DNA of 64,000 nt from Rheinheimera texasensis DSM 17496 (GCF_000711985.1 NZ_JONU01000007.1:1205373-1269372); one strand, 5' to 3'. Counted from the stretch's first letter, positions 49,689 to 60,231 are shown. The notes: generated by a model not told the origin, from the letters alone. A program made the numbers and translations.

Positions 49689-51641
49689 TTATTTTGATGG
49701 CTGAGTCGTCAGCTGTTGCCAGTTTTCCAGATAATAGCGGGCTTTCGGATGTTCCTGCGCCTGTTCAAAATACTGCCGTGCTTTGACCAGATCGCGACTG
49801 ACCTGCTGCCCTTCAAAATACAACAAGCCCAGATAATAACTGGCACTGACACTGCCCTTACTGGCTGCCTGTTGCAGTAGCTCGACCGCTTTAACCGGAT
49901 CCTCTGGAGTGCCTTTGCCAAACAGATATAACAAACCCAGCCGGTTCAGCGCCGGCGCATAACCCTGTTCGGCGCCAAAACTATAAAACCGCATAGCTGC
50001 GGCAGGGTCAGCGCTAATGCCTTCCCCGTCATCCAGCATTACACCCACATGGAAAGCACAGGCCGCAATACCCTGGCGGGTACACAAATATAACCAGCGG
50101 CTGGCTTGCAGCGGGTCGGCTTTGACGAATTCGCCATCGCGGTACAAGTTGCCAAGTCGCAGCATGGCGCGGGCAAAAAAGCGCTCTGCAGCTTGTTGGT
50201 AATAATAATTGGCTGGCTGGCTGTCGTCAGCGAACCAGCGCCGCTCCAGGCCATAGCCATATAAATAAAAGGCTTCCGGGTGATAAGAAAGCATCGCCTG
50301 TCGCAGCAGTTGCTGTGCCTGCTGGCGTTCAGCTTCGTTAAGCTCCGGCTGTTGCATCAAATCCGACACATATAAATAAGCGGCGGTTGTGCTGCCTTGT
50401 TCTGCCAGTTGCTTTAGCTGTGCTGTAGCTTTGGCCGCTGGCAGCTGCTGATGTTCAAGTTGCGCCAGAATGGCAAAACTGGCGGCATCCGGATGGCCGG
50501 CTTTCGCCGCCGTCTGTAATTGCGCAACAGCAGTAGTGGTGTCGCGTGGGGTCAGTTTACCTTGCAGCAGATAACGGGCCAGCTGTACTTCTGCCACACC
50601 GGGCCCGGCTCTTTCGTTGATATAAGCTTGCAGTTCAGTCACAGCTAGCTGATGTTTACCTGCGATCAGTGTCTTAAAATGCAGGAAATGTAACAGTTGC
50701 AATGCCGGGATATAGTCCTGGTCTGCGGCATCTGTCAGCCAGCCCAAACACTGTGCTTTGCTGGTTTTTAAGTGCAGTGTTGGCTGAAAACACCATTCCG
50801 CCAGTGTGACTTTGGCTTGCAGCGAGCCTCGTGCCACCGCTTTGAGTAGCAAAGCCTCGGCTTCTGCAATGTTTTTTTCTTCCATCAGCGCGATTGCCAG
50901 CGGCACCATCATCGCCGGGTTGTTGTTGGCGCCTTCGGGCAACAGTTCTTTGCGCCAGCCATCGACCAGCCCGACAAACGGAAAAGGCAGGCCGTCGATG
51001 GCATGCAGATATCGCTGATTTTCGAAAAATACCGTTTTCAGGCGGTTGTCGGCCGGGTCGTAGACATGTACTTCATAGTGCATGCTGTTGCCGGACGCTG
51101 TCAGTACGGCATGGTAATCCTGGGTTTGCATACCCAGCAGGCTGAGCAATTCATGCGCGTCGGCAAAGGTATTAATGCGCCAGGCTGAATAACTGGCTTT
51201 GCCATTGCCACTGCGCAAAATACCGTCTCGCAAATAACTCTGATAAGCCTGCAGCGCTTTGAATTCGCTATGCTGCTGATGCTCCTGATAACAGTTCATC
51301 GCCAGCCGGTAAAACGCCAGATTCAGCAGGTTTTGTTGTTGCCATTGCCGCCAGGGCAGGCTCAGGCACTGACCGATATCGGTCTGCATCAGCTGCTGTT
51401 GCATGGCGCGCCAGTCGATGGCGCTTTGCTGGACCTGGCCTGATGCTAAAAAGCTCTGGTACAACGCTTCATAGGGCGGCAGGTCATTAACCGGCGGTAA
51501 CTGTGCTGCAGTTCTGGCATACAGCTGGCCAGCGGCCGGTAATGCATTGACCGGCTGACCCGGTTGATGAGGTATCTGCTGACATCCTGCCAGTAATAAA
51601 CAGCAACAACACAACAGGGCAATGGCTTGCCAGCGGATCAT
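49689..51641 (-). CDS. Sel1-repeat lipoprotein
   Basis: 650 residues from ATG 51641; a TTG ten codons upstream would overlap the previous gene. Lipobox LLAGC (residues 17-21). The second half is a solenoid of Sel1/TPR-like repeats (ARAMLRLGNLYRDGEFVKADPLQASRWLYL and APALNRLGLLYLFGKGTPEDPVKAVELLQQAASKG), preceded by less regular repeats. An N-terminal domain of about 200 residues has no recognised match. Such proteins scaffold envelope complexes. It follows a small gene with 16 bases between. Confidence 0.75.
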   Translation of the reverse strand: MIRWQAIALLCCCCLLLAGCQQIPHQPGQPVNALPAAGQLYARTAAQLPPVNDLPPYEALYQSFLASGQVQQSAIDWRAMQQQLMQTDIGQCLSLPWRQWQQQNLLNLAFYRLAMNCYQEHQQHSEFKALQAYQSYLRDGILRSGNGKASYSAWRINTFADAHELLSLLGMQTQDYHAVLTASGNSMHYEVHVYDPADNRLKTVFFENQRYLHAIDGLPFPFVGLVDGWRKELLPEGANNNPAMMVPLAIALMEEKNIAEAEALLLKAVARGSLQAKVTLAEWCFQPTLHLKTSKAQCLGWLTDAADQDYIPALQLLHFLHFKTLIAGKHQLAVTELQAYINERAGPGVAEVQLARYLLQGKLTPRDTTTAVAQLQTAAKAGHPDAASFAILAQLEHQQLPAAKATAQLKQLAEQGSTTAAYLYVSDLMQQPELNEAERQQAQQLLRQAMLSYHPEAFYLYGYGLERRWFADDSQPANYYYQQAAERFFARAMLRLGNLYRDGEFVKADPLQASRWLYLCTRQGIAACAFHVGVMLDDGEGISADPAAAMRFYSFGAEQGYAPALNRLGLLYLFGKGTPEDPVKAVELLQQAASKGSVSASYYLGLLYFEGQQVSRDLVKARQYFEQAQEHPKARYYLENWQQLTTQPSK

Positions 51642-51657
51642 ATTCAACAGGATGGGC

Positions 51658-51930
51658 TCAGTCTTGTTCAATCCATGGTGTTTGCGGCAGCAAATCCAGA
51701 TGCGTCTCGTAGCGCGGCAGATTAAATTCCTGCGCCAGTTCCACCACAGCGAACATCTCAGGAGCCAGGGCGCAGGCGATGAGCTCTAACGCATCATCGC
51801 GGCTATGGCCGGTCATGCAGAGGCGCATCAGCGTGGCTTTGACTTTCAGCGGATAACCATCCGCCAGTTGATTTTCGATAACTTCAAATAACAGTTGCTG
51901 ATCAAGCTGATCACCATGGTCCTGACTCAT
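51658..51930 (-). CDS. Small conserved protein of unknown function
   Basis: 90 residues from ATG 51930; the frame is open further but without a start signal. Helical, cytoplasmic, with the pattern VIENQLADGYPLKVKATLMRLCMTGHSRDDALELIACALAPEMFAV. This looks like a conserved small protein of gammaproteobacteria, but I cannot name the family. Followed by the Sel1 lipoprotein gene. Confidence 0.6.
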   Translation of the reverse strand: MSQDHGDQLDQQLLFEVIENQLADGYPLKVKATLMRLCMTGHSRDDALELIACALAPEMFAVVELAQEFNLPRYETHLDLLPQTPWIEQD

Positions 51931-52246
51931 TGATCCGGGTTTCCTGCCACAGAGTAAAGATGTCCAGCATGCCAGATTTCCTGCGCCCTGCCCAGCGTAT
52001 ATTCGCCAAAGGCTCTGGCTTTGCTGTCTGCGGGCCAGTGATTTGCGTTGATGCGGCGCGAGCAATTTTTGTTTAAATGAAAATCAAGCAGTTGCCATTC
52101 CGCGGAAATTCACGGCTTGCACCATGCAAAGGGCTTCGGTATGTTGGTGACAAAATGACAGGCGGCACCCAAAACCGGCGAAAAAACCGACACCATCACT
52201 CAAACTAGCACTTCATCATTAATTGTTCGTAAAGAGATAATAAACA
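51931..52246. other. 316-base intergenic region
   Basis: Divergent promoter region between the small conserved gene and the antiporter gene. I see no operator, RNA or gene beyond ordinary AT-rich promoter sequence near 52200-52246. Confidence 0.4.
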
Positions 52247-53530
52247 ATGAGTTATGTCGATTTGGCTTTGGCGTTTCTGCCACAACTGGCGCTGATTATT
52301 GTTGCCGCTCAAGTCTTTGGTTATTTGGCTAAATTTATCGGCCAACCCAAAGTAGTCGGCGAAATGATCGCCGGTGTGGTGTTAGGTCCATCATTATTCG
52401 GTCTGTTCTGGCCTGATCTGCAAAAGAGTATTTTTGTCGCTGAGACGATGCCGATTTTGTATTTCGGTGCTCAGCTTGGCGTCGGCTTATATATGTTTCT
52501 GGTGGGTCTGGAGTTTAACACTCAGCTGTTTCGCAAAAATGCCCGCAGCGCGGTAGGGGTTAGCCTGGCCGGCATGTTAGTGCCTTTCGGCGTCGGCGCA
52601 CTGTTGTGTCTGTGGCTGCTGGAAACACCCGGTTTGTTTGCAGCCAATATTTCTTTCGCGAATGCGGCTTTGTTTATGGGAGCTGCTATTGCTATCACGG
52701 CGTTTCCAATGCTGGCGCGGATTATTTATGAGCGCGGTCTGGCTGGAACTGCATTAGGAACGCTGGCCCTGGCGGCCGGCGCCATCGACGACGCAGCGGC
52801 CTGGGTGGTGCTGGCTGTGGTGTTGGCCAGCTTCGGTGGCGGCACTATTCTGGCGATTAAAGCGGTAGTCGGCGGAGTGTTATACGCCAGCCTGATGCTG
52901 ACCAAAGTACGCGGCTGGCTGCAGCCACTGGCAGATAAAGTCGAAAAGACCGGCGTATTGACCGCAGCGCAGCTGTTGCTGGTGTTTGTGCTGTTCTCTG
53001 TGTCGGCTTATGCGATGGAATGGGTGGGGTTACATGCCGTGTTTGGCGGTTTCCTGCTGGGTATAGCGATGCCGCGGGGCAAACTGAGCGAGCTGGTGAC
53101 AGCTCGGCTACAAAAAGTCACCGTTTTTGTGTTGTTGCCGATGTTCTTTACTTATTCCGGTCTGAAAACGCAGTTAAACGTACTGGCGTCTTTTGAGGTG
53201 ATGTTCATCGCACTGATTATTCTGGCTGCTTCGATTTTTGCCAAAGGCGTGGCCTGTTGGGCTGCTGCCCGAATTGGTGGCGCGGATAATCGCACGGCGA
53301 TGGCGGTTGGGGCATTGATGAATGCCCGTGGCCTGATGGAGCTGATTATCATCAATATCGCGCTGAAGTTTGGTGTGATTGAACAAGGTTTGTTTTCGAT
53401 TATGGTGCTGATGGCGATTGTAACCACTCTGATGGCGTCACCATTGTTCCATCTGGTCTACGGCCGGCATATGAGCAAACCAGACGACCAGCCACCGGTG
53501 CCGCCGTTAAATGCGGCAATGAAGGTGTAA
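52247..53530 (+). CDS. Cation:proton antiporter, CPA2 (KefB-type) family
   Basis: 427 residues with 11-13 membrane helices. It has the CPA2 marks GQPKVVGEMIAGVVLGPSLFG near the start and the paired-Asp segment AAGAIDDAAAWVVLAVV (about 178-194). No C-terminal RCK/TrkA domain, so it is shorter than KefB/KefC and closer to NapA-type Na+/H+ exchangers. Exchanges Na+ or K+ for H+ in pH and ion homeostasis. Followed by a strong bidirectional terminator. Confidence 0.88.
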   Translation: MSYVDLALAFLPQLALIIVAAQVFGYLAKFIGQPKVVGEMIAGVVLGPSLFGLFWPDLQKSIFVAETMPILYFGAQLGVGLYMFLVGLEFNTQLFRKNARSAVGVSLAGMLVPFGVGALLCLWLLETPGLFAANISFANAALFMGAAIAITAFPMLARIIYERGLAGTALGTLALAAGAIDDAAAWVVLAVVLASFGGGTILAIKAVVGGVLYASLMLTKVRGWLQPLADKVEKTGVLTAAQLLLVFVLFSVSAYAMEWVGLHAVFGGFLLGIAMPRGKLSELVTARLQKVTVFVLLPMFFTYSGLKTQLNVLASFEVMFIALIILAASIFAKGVACWAAARIGGADNRTAMAVGALMNARGLMELIIINIALKFGVIEQGLFSIMVLMAIVTTLMASPLFHLVYGRHMSKPDDQPPVPPLNAAMKV

Positions 53531-53545
53531 CTTCTTGGAGTGAAT

Positions 53546-53574
53546 AAAAAGCCGGCGAATGCGCCGGCTTTTTT
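53546..53574. terminator. Bidirectional terminator
   Basis: AAAAAGCCGGC pairs with GCCGGCTTTTT around GAATGC, with T/A runs on both sides, between the convergent antiporter and rsd genes. Confidence 0.9.
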
Positions 53575-53593
53575 ATGCCCACTCGGGACTTTT

Positions 53594-54082
53594 TCAGGCG
53601 GACACACCCTGGGTGTGTTTCAAAAACAGTGTTTTGATCAACTCGTCTTCCAGACCAAAACGTTCTTCCAGTGCCTGCCCCAACCGCGACAAATCGGCAT
53701 CGAAGCTGCTCAGTGTCTGATTAGCCGCTTCGTCCGCGAATTTATCGTTGAATTCCAATGCCAAATCAGTCGATGCAGCAATCTTTGGGCATAAGGCCTC
53801 TGCCAGGGCTTTGCTGTGAGGGCCGTTAGTCGCACATTGCGAGACAATCTGGTCGTAGACTTCAAAATGGCCTGCAGATAAATAATCCATCAGCAACTGA
53901 CAGAAATGCAGAATTTGCTGTTGTTCCGGCAGTTGCTGGCCGGCGTTTTGTTTGTCAAAAGGGGGTAATGCCGCGAGTTTGCAATAACAGACGATGAGTT
54001 GCTGCCGCTCTTCCAGCCAGTTATCAATCGCTGTCAGAGAGCCTCCCCATTGCTGCCGGGCACTCTGTAGCCGGTTGTACAT
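53594..54082 (-). CDS. rsd: Regulator of sigma D (Rsd/AlgQ family)
   Basis: 162 residues, all helical. Family pattern: IDNWLEERQQLIVCYCKLAAL, QILHFCQLLMDYLSAGHFEVYDQIV. Rsd binds sigma70 and helps sigmaS compete for RNA polymerase, and stimulates SpoT hydrolase. It is divergent from nudC as in enteric bacteria, where hemE follows nudC. Confidence 0.92.
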   Translation of the reverse strand: MYNRLQSARQQWGGSLTAIDNWLEERQQLIVCYCKLAALPPFDKQNAGQQLPEQQQILHFCQLLMDYLSAGHFEVYDQIVSQCATNGPHSKALAEALCPKIAASTDLALEFNDKFADEAANQTLSSFDADLSRLGQALEERFGLEDELIKTLFLKHTQGVSA

Positions 54083-54229
54083 AAGCGGTTCCTTGTAAAT
54101 CTTAACCTGTCTGAATAATGCTAATTAAAAGAATTCTGCGATAAAGATCAACACATTTTTGATTGGTCGGTTCAGTCTGTGCCGTTATCATGGCATGGTA
54201 TTGCCACTTTGTTTCGAAAGGGTATCCAT

Positions 54230-55027
54230 ATGAATAAGCACAGCCTGAGTCTGGCCGATGTGTCACAGGCGTATTGGTTTGTCGTGTGTCAGGGCAAGTT
54301 GTGGTTACCTCAGGCTGAAATTCCATTCGGGAGTTGGTCGGAATTCGGCTTGACTGAACCAGAACAGCTGTGTCAAATCGGCGAGTGGCAACAACAACCA
54401 TGTCTACTGGCGGTGTATCAGGATCAGCTCAGTGTACCGGAACATTGGCAAAGCGCGCGGGCATTGCTGGAGCATCCGCAATCACACTGGTTTGAGCTGG
54501 CGGCCCGCGCCATGCAGTTTGCGCTGTTTTTGCAGACCCACCGATATTGTGGTCAATGTGGCTCTGCGATGCGTCTGGTCAGCTGGGAGCTGGCGATGTT
54601 ATGTCCGCAATGCGGCCATCGTACTTATCCGCGTATTTCGCCTTGTGTGCTGGTGGCCATTCGCAAAGATGACTGTATTTTGCTGGCGCGTTCTAACCGG
54701 CACAAACCTGGTTTTTTTTCGATCCTGGCTGGTTTTGTTGAATCGGGCGAAACTCTCGAACAGGCGGCGGTACGAGAGGTTGAGGAAGAGGTCGGTGTGC
54801 GCGTGGCGAATCTCCGATATGCCGGCAGCCAGCCGTGGCCATTCCCGCATTCGCTGATGATGGGTTTTTATGCAGATTATGTCAGTGGGGACATTGTTTG
54901 TCAGCCGAATGAAATCGTTGAGGCGGGTTGGTTCAAACCTGATGAATTGCCGGAAATACCGCCTGTACAGACGCTGTCCGGTCAGATGATTCGTTATTTA
55001 CAGCAAGAGTTTGATAAAGCTCAGTAA
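54230..55027 (+). CDS. nudC: NAD+/NADH pyrophosphatase and NAD-RNA decapping enzyme
   Basis: 265 residues from ATG 54230 (AGGG eight bases upstream; the frame is open 17 codons longer). Zinc ribbon CGQC...CPQC (residues ~108-135), Nudix box GFVESGETLEQAAVREVEEEVGV, and the NADH-pyrophosphatase SQPWPFPHSLMMGF. NudC cleaves NADH and removes NAD caps from RNA 5' ends. Same neighbourhood as in E. coli (rsd, nudC, hemE). Confidence 0.93.
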   Translation: MNKHSLSLADVSQAYWFVVCQGKLWLPQAEIPFGSWSEFGLTEPEQLCQIGEWQQQPCLLAVYQDQLSVPEHWQSARALLEHPQSHWFELAARAMQFALFLQTHRYCGQCGSAMRLVSWELAMLCPQCGHRTYPRISPCVLVAIRKDDCILLARSNRHKPGFFSILAGFVESGETLEQAAVREVEEEVGVRVANLRYAGSQPWPFPHSLMMGFYADYVSGDIVCQPNEIVEAGWFKPDELPEIPPVQTLSGQMIRYLQQEFDKAQ

Positions 55028-55051
55028 AAGGGCTGGAAAAACAAAATAAAA

Positions 55052-55069
55052 AAGCCACAATTGTGGCTT
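55052..55069. terminator. Palindromic hairpin after nudC
   Basis: AAGCCACAATTGTGGCTT, a perfect 9+9 palindrome, with preceding A's. A T tract is weak in the plus direction, so termination after nudC may be partial. Confidence 0.55.
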
Positions 55070-55270
55070 AAGTTTGAGTGTCGGGCCCGTATAATCGGGC
55101 TCTTCATTGTAATTTTCTTCACTAGCGCGTCAGTTTTATACCAAATCGTCTGCGAGGCTGGCAAGTGTAGAAATGCAGAAAAACAGAATTATTTTCATTA
55201 AATTGCAAAGATAGTGTGCTGGCAGCACAGCTGCTAGAATGACAGTACTCAGTATGACGGTAGAGCAAAG

Positions 55271-56344
55271 ATGCAGCTAAAAAACGATCGATACTTAAGA
55301 GCCCTTTTAAAACAACCTGTTGACCGCACACCAATCTGGATGATGCGCCAAGCCGGACGTTATTTACCTGAGTATCGTGCGACCCGCGCTCAGGCCGGTG
55401 ATTTTATGTCACTGTGTAAAAACCCTGAACTGGCCTGTGAAGTGACGTTACAGCCGTTACGCCGTTACCCGCTGGATGCCGCGATTCTGTTCAGCGACAT
55501 TCTGACTATCCCGGATGCAATGGGCATGGGTCTGTATTTCGGTGAGGGCGAAGGCCCGAGATTCACCAAACAACTCAGCGATTTTATGGACGTCGTACAA
55601 TTACCGGTGCCGGACCCGGAAGTTGAACTGCGGTATGTAATGGATGCAGTCCGCACTATCCGCCGTGAACTGAATGGCGAAGTCCCACTAATTGGTTTTG
55701 CCGGTAGTCCGTGGACGCTGGCGACTTACATGCTTGAGGGCGGCAGCAGCAAAACCTTCTCTAAAATCAAAAAAATTATGTATTCAGAGCCGGAGGTGAT
55801 TCACATCCTGCTCGACAAACTGGCCCAAAGCGTCATTTTGTATCTGAATGCGCAAATCGCCGCCGGCGCGCAGTCTGTGATGATTTTCGATACCTGGGGT
55901 GGCGTGCTGACACCAAATTCCTATCGTGAATACTCATTGAGTTATATGCAGCAAATCGTCGACGGTCTGACCCGTCAGGTCGATGGTACTCCTGTCCCCG
56001 TCACCTTATTCACCAAAAACGGTGGTTTGTGGCTGGAAGATATCGCTGCGACCGGTTGTGATGCCGTAGGCCTGGACTGGACTATTGATATCCGCTCTGC
56101 CCGGCAGCGCATAGGTGACAAAGTGGCGTTACAGGGCAATATGGACCCGGCATTTTTGTTAGGTACGCCGGAGCGCATGCGCTTAGAAGTACAAGCGATT
56201 CTGGACGGTTATGGTCAGGGCTCAGGCCATGTCTTTAACTTAGGTCACGGCATCACGCCAGACGTAGACCCTGAAAAGGTCAAAGTGTTTATCGAAGCGG
56301 TGCAGTCATTCAGCCGTACCTATCACCTCGATAACAATATCTGA
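55271..56344 (+). CDS. hemE: Uroporphyrinogen decarboxylase
   Basis: 357 residues. Classic pattern: [51 protein letters not shown] with its catalytic Asp, and [16 protein letters not shown]. It removes four carboxyl groups to give coproporphyrinogen III in haem synthesis. Cytoplasmic homodimer. A TATAAT at 55090-55095 lies 176 bases upstream, with no convincing -35 found. A terminator follows. Confidence 0.96.
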   Translation: MQLKNDRYLRALLKQPVDRTPIWMMRQAGRYLPEYRATRAQAGDFMSLCKNPELACEVTLQPLRRYPLDAAILFSDILTIPDAMGMGLYFGEGEGPRFTKQLSDFMDVVQLPVPDPEVELRYVMDAVRTIRRELNGEVPLIGFAGSPWTLATYMLEGGSSKTFSKIKKIMYSEPEVIHILLDKLAQSVILYLNAQIAAGAQSVMIFDTWGGVLTPNSYREYSLSYMQQIVDGLTRQVDGTPVPVTLFTKNGGLWLEDIAATGCDAVGLDWTIDIRSARQRIGDKVALQGNMDPAFLLGTPERMRLEVQAILDGYGQGSGHVFNLGHGITPDVDPEKVKVFIEAVQSFSRTYHLDNNI

Positions 56345-56361
56345 GGACTAATTCTGCGGAT

Positions 56362-56389
56362 AAAAACCAGTCAACAGGCTGGTTTTTTT
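56362..56389 (+). terminator. Terminator of hemE
   Basis: AAAAACCAG pairs with CTGGTTTTT around TCAACAGG, followed by a T run. Confidence 0.85.
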
Positions 56390-56429
56390 GTTTTTGCCTG
56401 ATTAAATCCAGGCACTTTCAGGAGCTGTG

Positions 56430-57479
56430 ATGCCGACTATTTTTGAACCTTTGCAGCTTGGTGCGCTCAAGCTGCCAAACCGGGTTGTGATGGCACCTTT
56501 AACCCGTTGCCGAGCTGATGAAGGCCGTGTGCCAAACCAGTTGATGGCAGAATATTACACCCAGCGTGCCAGTGCTGGACTGATCCTGTCGGAAGCAACC
56601 TCGGTCAATGCCATGGGCGTTGGTTATCCCGATACACCGGGGATTTGGTCAGATGCTCAGGTTGCCGGCTGGCGTCTGGTCACTGAAGCAGTGCATGCTG
56701 CCGGTGGCCGGATTTTCTTGCAGCTGTGGCATGTCGGTCGTGTGTCAGCTCCTTCATATCTGGACGGTGCCGCGCCGGTAGCTCCGAGCGCAGTGCGCCC
56801 GGCGGGTCATGTCAGTCTGCTGCGTCCGCTGCAGGATTTTGTCACACCGCGTGCACTGAGCCTTGATGAGATTGCGGCGACAGTAGCTGATTACCGTCAT
56901 GCCGCACGCAACGCCAAAGCGGCCGGTTTTGACGGCGTGCATATTCATGGTGCCAACGGTTATTTACTCGACCAGTTCCTGCAGGACAGCACGAATCAAC
57001 GTGACGACCAGTACGGTGGCTCAGTCGAAAATCGGGCGCGTTTATTACTGGAAGTCACAGATGCCTGTATTGAGATCTGGGGAGCCGGCCGGGTCGGCGT
57101 GCATCTGGCGCCACGGATGGATGCACACGATATGGGTGACCGCAATCCGACCGCGACCTTTGGGTATGTTGCAACCGAACTCGGTAAAAGACGCATTGCG
57201 TTTTTGTCGACGCGGGAACATGCCGCAAACGACAGCCTGACGCCACTGCTGAAACAACTATTTGGCGGCGTGGTTATCGCCAACGAGCAATTTGATAAAA
57301 CGCAGGCCAATCAGTGGCTGGCTGAAGGCAAAGCAGACGCTGTGGCTTTTGGCATTCCTTTTATTGCCAATCCGGATCTGCCTGCGCGACTGGCAGCCGA
57401 CGCACCACTGAACCCGCCGCGTAAAGAGTTGTTCTATGGTAAGGGGCCGGCAGGGTATACCGATTACCCGACGCTATGA
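56430..57479 (+). CDS. nemA: Old yellow enzyme family alkene reductase (NemA-like)
   Basis: 349 residues, FMN TIM barrel: NRVVMAPLTRCRADEGRVPNQLMAEYYTQRASAGLILSEATSV, FLQLWHVGRVSAPSY, VHIHGANGYLLDQFLQDSTNQRDDQYGGSVENRARLLLEV. It keeps the HxxN-type substrate site of NemA. Reduces electrophilic alkenes such as N-ethylmaleimide and nitro compounds with NADPH. ATG 56430 is preferred over the GTG three bases earlier because AGGAG lies five bases upstream. Confidence 0.88.
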   Translation: MPTIFEPLQLGALKLPNRVVMAPLTRCRADEGRVPNQLMAEYYTQRASAGLILSEATSVNAMGVGYPDTPGIWSDAQVAGWRLVTEAVHAAGGRIFLQLWHVGRVSAPSYLDGAAPVAPSAVRPAGHVSLLRPLQDFVTPRALSLDEIAATVADYRHAARNAKAAGFDGVHIHGANGYLLDQFLQDSTNQRDDQYGGSVENRARLLLEVTDACIEIWGAGRVGVHLAPRMDAHDMGDRNPTATFGYVATELGKRRIAFLSTREHAANDSLTPLLKQLFGGVVIANEQFDKTQANQWLAEGKADAVAFGIPFIANPDLPARLAADAPLNPPRKELFYGKGPAGYTDYPTL

Positions 57480-57497
57480 CACAACGCATTTCTTCAT

Positions 57498-57523
57498 AAA
57501 AAACGCCGGCAATTGCCGGCGTT
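57498..57523. terminator. Shared terminator of nemA and sthA
   Basis: AACGCCGGCAA and TTGCCGGCGTT form a perfect 22-base palindrome between these convergent genes; six A's before it give a T tract on the minus strand. Confidence 0.88.
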
Positions 57524-57544
57524 ATGTCTTACAAATCAGTTGTC

Positions 57545-58984
57545 TCAGAATAAACGGTTTAAGCCATTCATCGCTGCGACGCGGTAAGCTTCTGCCATCG
57601 TTGGGTAGTTAAAGGTGGTATGCACGAAGTACTCGACATTATTGCCGCCATTTTTCTGCATCATAATGGCCTGGCCGATGTGGACGATTTCTGCCGCACG
57701 CTCACCAAAGCAATGGATCCCCAGTATCTCTTTGGTATCACGGTGGAACAGCAGTTTCAGGCTGCCGACACTGGTGTTGGCAATTTGCGCCCGTGCCAGA
57801 TGCTTAAACTGCGCCCGGCCTACCTCATATGGAATACGCGCAGCGGTCAGCTGTTGTTCGGTTTTGCCGACTGAACTCATCTCCGGAATGGTGTAAATGC
57901 CCACCGGAATATCTTCAATCAAGCGCGTGTCGCAGTGACCATGAATAATCGAATTACCAGCAATACGACCTTGATCGTAGGCAGCACTGGCCAGGCTTGG
58001 ATAGCCAATGACATCGCCGACGGCGTAGATGTTGTCGACTGCGGTCTGATAATTTTCATTGACCTTCAGCTGGCCGCGGCTGTCAGCTTTCAGGCCCACT
58101 GCTTCCAGGTTCAGTGCGTCTGTATTGCCGGTGCGGCCATTGGCAAACAGGATGCAGTCGGCTTTCATCTTTTTGCCGGATTGCAGATGCAGAATCACGC
58201 CATCGTCCAAACCTTCAATAGATTCAAACTCTTCGCCATGGCGGATGGTTACACCTGAATTCCAGAAATGATAACTGAGCGCGTCGGAGATTTCGGCATC
58301 CATAAACGACAATAAGCGGTCACGGGTATTCACTAAATCGACCCGCACACCAAGGCCGCGGAATATCGAGGCGTATTCACAGCCAATCACGCCGGCGCCG
58401 AAGATGATGATATGCCGTGGATCTTCACTCAGTGACAAAATGGTATCACTGTCAAAAATATGCGGATGATTAAAATCAACATTGGCCGGGCGGTAAGGCC
58501 GGGAACCCACCGCGAGAACAATCGTCTGAGCGCTGATCACGCGTTCCGGCCCGGTCGGCGGTACAATTTTGATATGATGTTTATCCACAAAAGAGGCATC
58601 GCCTGCAAAGACTTCAACCCGGTTGCGATCGTAAAAACTGCTGCGCAGCCGCACTTGTTTGCGGATCACACCGGCGGCATGTTTCAGAATTTGCGGAAAG
58701 GTCAGATTGGACGACTGATTTTCCATCTGAAATAACGGATTTTCATTGTATTCAATAAAACGACTGACGGAATGACGTAACGCTTTGGAAGGAATAGTGC
58801 CCCAGTGGGTGCAACCGCCACCGACCTGAGTATGGCGCTCAATCACGGCAACCTTTTTGCCGCTTTTGGCCAGATTCATTGCGGCACCCTCACCGCCGGG
58901 CCCTGTGCCTATGATGATCGCATCATAGTCGAATTGTTGTTCGGATTTTGTTTTGGTTGTTTTATTGGACACCTGAAGTTCCAC
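57545..58984 (-). CDS. sthA: Soluble pyridine nucleotide transhydrogenase
   Basis: 479-residue flavoprotein that moves hydride between NADPH and NAD+. [17 protein letters not shown] binds FAD; the site [17 protein letters not shown] has a single Cys rather than the redox pair of lipoamide dehydrogenases, as in SthA. A second dinucleotide fold and the dimerisation domain ([16 protein letters not shown]) follow. The start is GTG 58984; a second GTG four codons on (58972) is possible, both with modest ribosome sites. Confidence 0.94.
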   Translation of the reverse strand: MELQVSNKTTKTKSEQQFDYDAIIIGTGPGGEGAAMNLAKSGKKVAVIERHTQVGGGCTHWGTIPSKALRHSVSRFIEYNENPLFQMENQSSNLTFPQILKHAAGVIRKQVRLRSSFYDRNRVEVFAGDASFVDKHHIKIVPPTGPERVISAQTIVLAVGSRPYRPANVDFNHPHIFDSDTILSLSEDPRHIIIFGAGVIGCEYASIFRGLGVRVDLVNTRDRLLSFMDAEISDALSYHFWNSGVTIRHGEEFESIEGLDDGVILHLQSGKKMKADCILFANGRTGNTDALNLEAVGLKADSRGQLKVNENYQTAVDNIYAVGDVIGYPSLASAAYDQGRIAGNSIIHGHCDTRLIEDIPVGIYTIPEMSSVGKTEQQLTAARIPYEVGRAQFKHLARAQIANTSVGSLKLLFHRDTKEILGIHCFGERAAEIVHIGQAIMMQKNGGNNVEYFVHTTFNYPTMAEAYRVAAMNGLNRLF

Positions 58985-59037
58985 CTGTTACCTGCCAGCG
59001 ATGCCAAGATAATAGCAGCTGAAATTCAGGGAACAGA

Positions 59038-59071
59038 AGCAGAAAAGCCGACTTCCGTCGGCTTTTCTGCT
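59038..59071. terminator. Hairpin terminator of the desaturase gene
   Basis: A perfect 15-base stem, AGCAGAAAAGCCGAC with GTCGGCTTTTCTGCT, around TTCC. It lies 15 bases after the desaturase stop on the minus strand. Confidence 0.85.
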
Positions 59072-59085
59072 GGTTTTACCGGAGC

Positions 59086-60231
59086 TTAGGCATATTGGCT
59101 GATAAACAGCTGCCACTGGCGCTGTTGTAACTGCCAGTTTTGCTTCAGTTCAGCACAGTGCTTGCCCAAATCAAAATCGTTATAGCTTTGCAGCAGCTGA
59201 TCTTTCTTCTGTTGCAAACCAGCTTTTTTCTGTTGTAGCAGCTGTTTTTGCAAATCGTAATAAGCCTGCATCCGTTCGACTAACAACGCATATTCATGTT
59301 CCATTTTTTGCAGCAACTGCTCAGCATCCGGCAATTGCAGCTGCAAGGCTTTGGCCTGTGCCCGCTTTAATTGCATCAGCGCTTTAGCTTTAACGATTTT
59401 GTCTTCCGGGCAGACTTTCAGATTGCGGGTCAGACCGACAAAAGAGCAGCTTTTGATCAACCATTTCGTGGGGTCAAAGTGCCACCAACGGATGCCGTTG
59501 CGGTAATCGAATTCAAAAATATGGTGGAAGTTGTGGTAACCCTCGCCGTAAGTGACCAGCGCCAGCCAGCCGTTATCCCGTGCGGTATTGGTGTCGGTAT
59601 AAGGCTGCTTGCCCCAGATATGTGCCAGCGAGTTGATAAAAAAGGTGAAGTGGTGGCTCAGCACCAAACGTAATACGCCCACACTGAGTAACATGCCAAT
59701 GACACTACCGGTCAGCACACCCAATAACAGCGGAATACCAAAGTTTGTCAGCACCGTCAGCAGCAGGTAATTGTTGTGCTGCCACATCACAATTTTATTG
59801 CTCTGCAGATCGCGGACATTGCTGTAATCGCTGTAGCGGTGCGCCTGATATTCGCGCAGCATCCATCCGATGTGGCTGAACCAGAAACCTTTTTTTGCAG
59901 AGTAAGGGTCTTTGTCATTCTGGTCGACAAACTTATGGTGTACCCGGTGATCAGAAGACCAGTGCAAAGCACTGTTTTGCAGGGCAAAAGCACCGCCGAT
60001 GGCAAAAAACAGCTGTAACAACGGATGCGCGTCATACGTTTTGTGCGCCCACAAGCGATGGTAGCCGGCGGTGATCGACATACCGCAATAACCGAGACAC
60101 AGCACTGTGGCAATGATTTCAGTCCAACTGAAACCGACGAGAATGGCGTAGGTTGGAACGCCGATAGCCGCAACCGCAAAGGTCAGGCTGAATAACAGCA
60201 CGTTGGTCCAGATAATGGGGTGTTTTTCCAT
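59086..60231 (-). CDS. Acyl-lipid/acyl-CoA delta-9-type fatty acid desaturase
   Basis: 381 residues from ATG 60231. Membrane di-iron desaturase with the three His boxes HRLWAH, HRVHHK and HNFHH, on the usual four-helix frame. It introduces a double bond in saturated chains with O2, and so adjusts membrane fluidity. The last 115 residues after the core are a long charged Gln/Lys-rich coiled coil, not usual for the family. It is divergent from fabR, with a FabR-type palindrome between, so it is surely a FabR target. Confidence 0.9.
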   Translation of the reverse strand: MEKHPIIWTNVLLFSLTFAVAAIGVPTYAILVGFSWTEIIATVLCLGYCGMSITAGYHRLWAHKTYDAHPLLQLFFAIGGAFALQNSALHWSSDHRVHHKFVDQNDKDPYSAKKGFWFSHIGWMLREYQAHRYSDYSNVRDLQSNKIVMWQHNNYLLLTVLTNFGIPLLLGVLTGSVIGMLLSVGVLRLVLSHHFTFFINSLAHIWGKQPYTDTNTARDNGWLALVTYGEGYHNFHHIFEFDYRNGIRWWHFDPTKWLIKSCSFVGLTRNLKVCPEDKIVKAKALMQLKRAQAKALQLQLPDAEQLLQKMEHEYALLVERMQAYYDLQKQLLQQKKAGLQQKKDQLLQSYNDFDLGKHCAELKQNWQLQQRQWQLFISQYA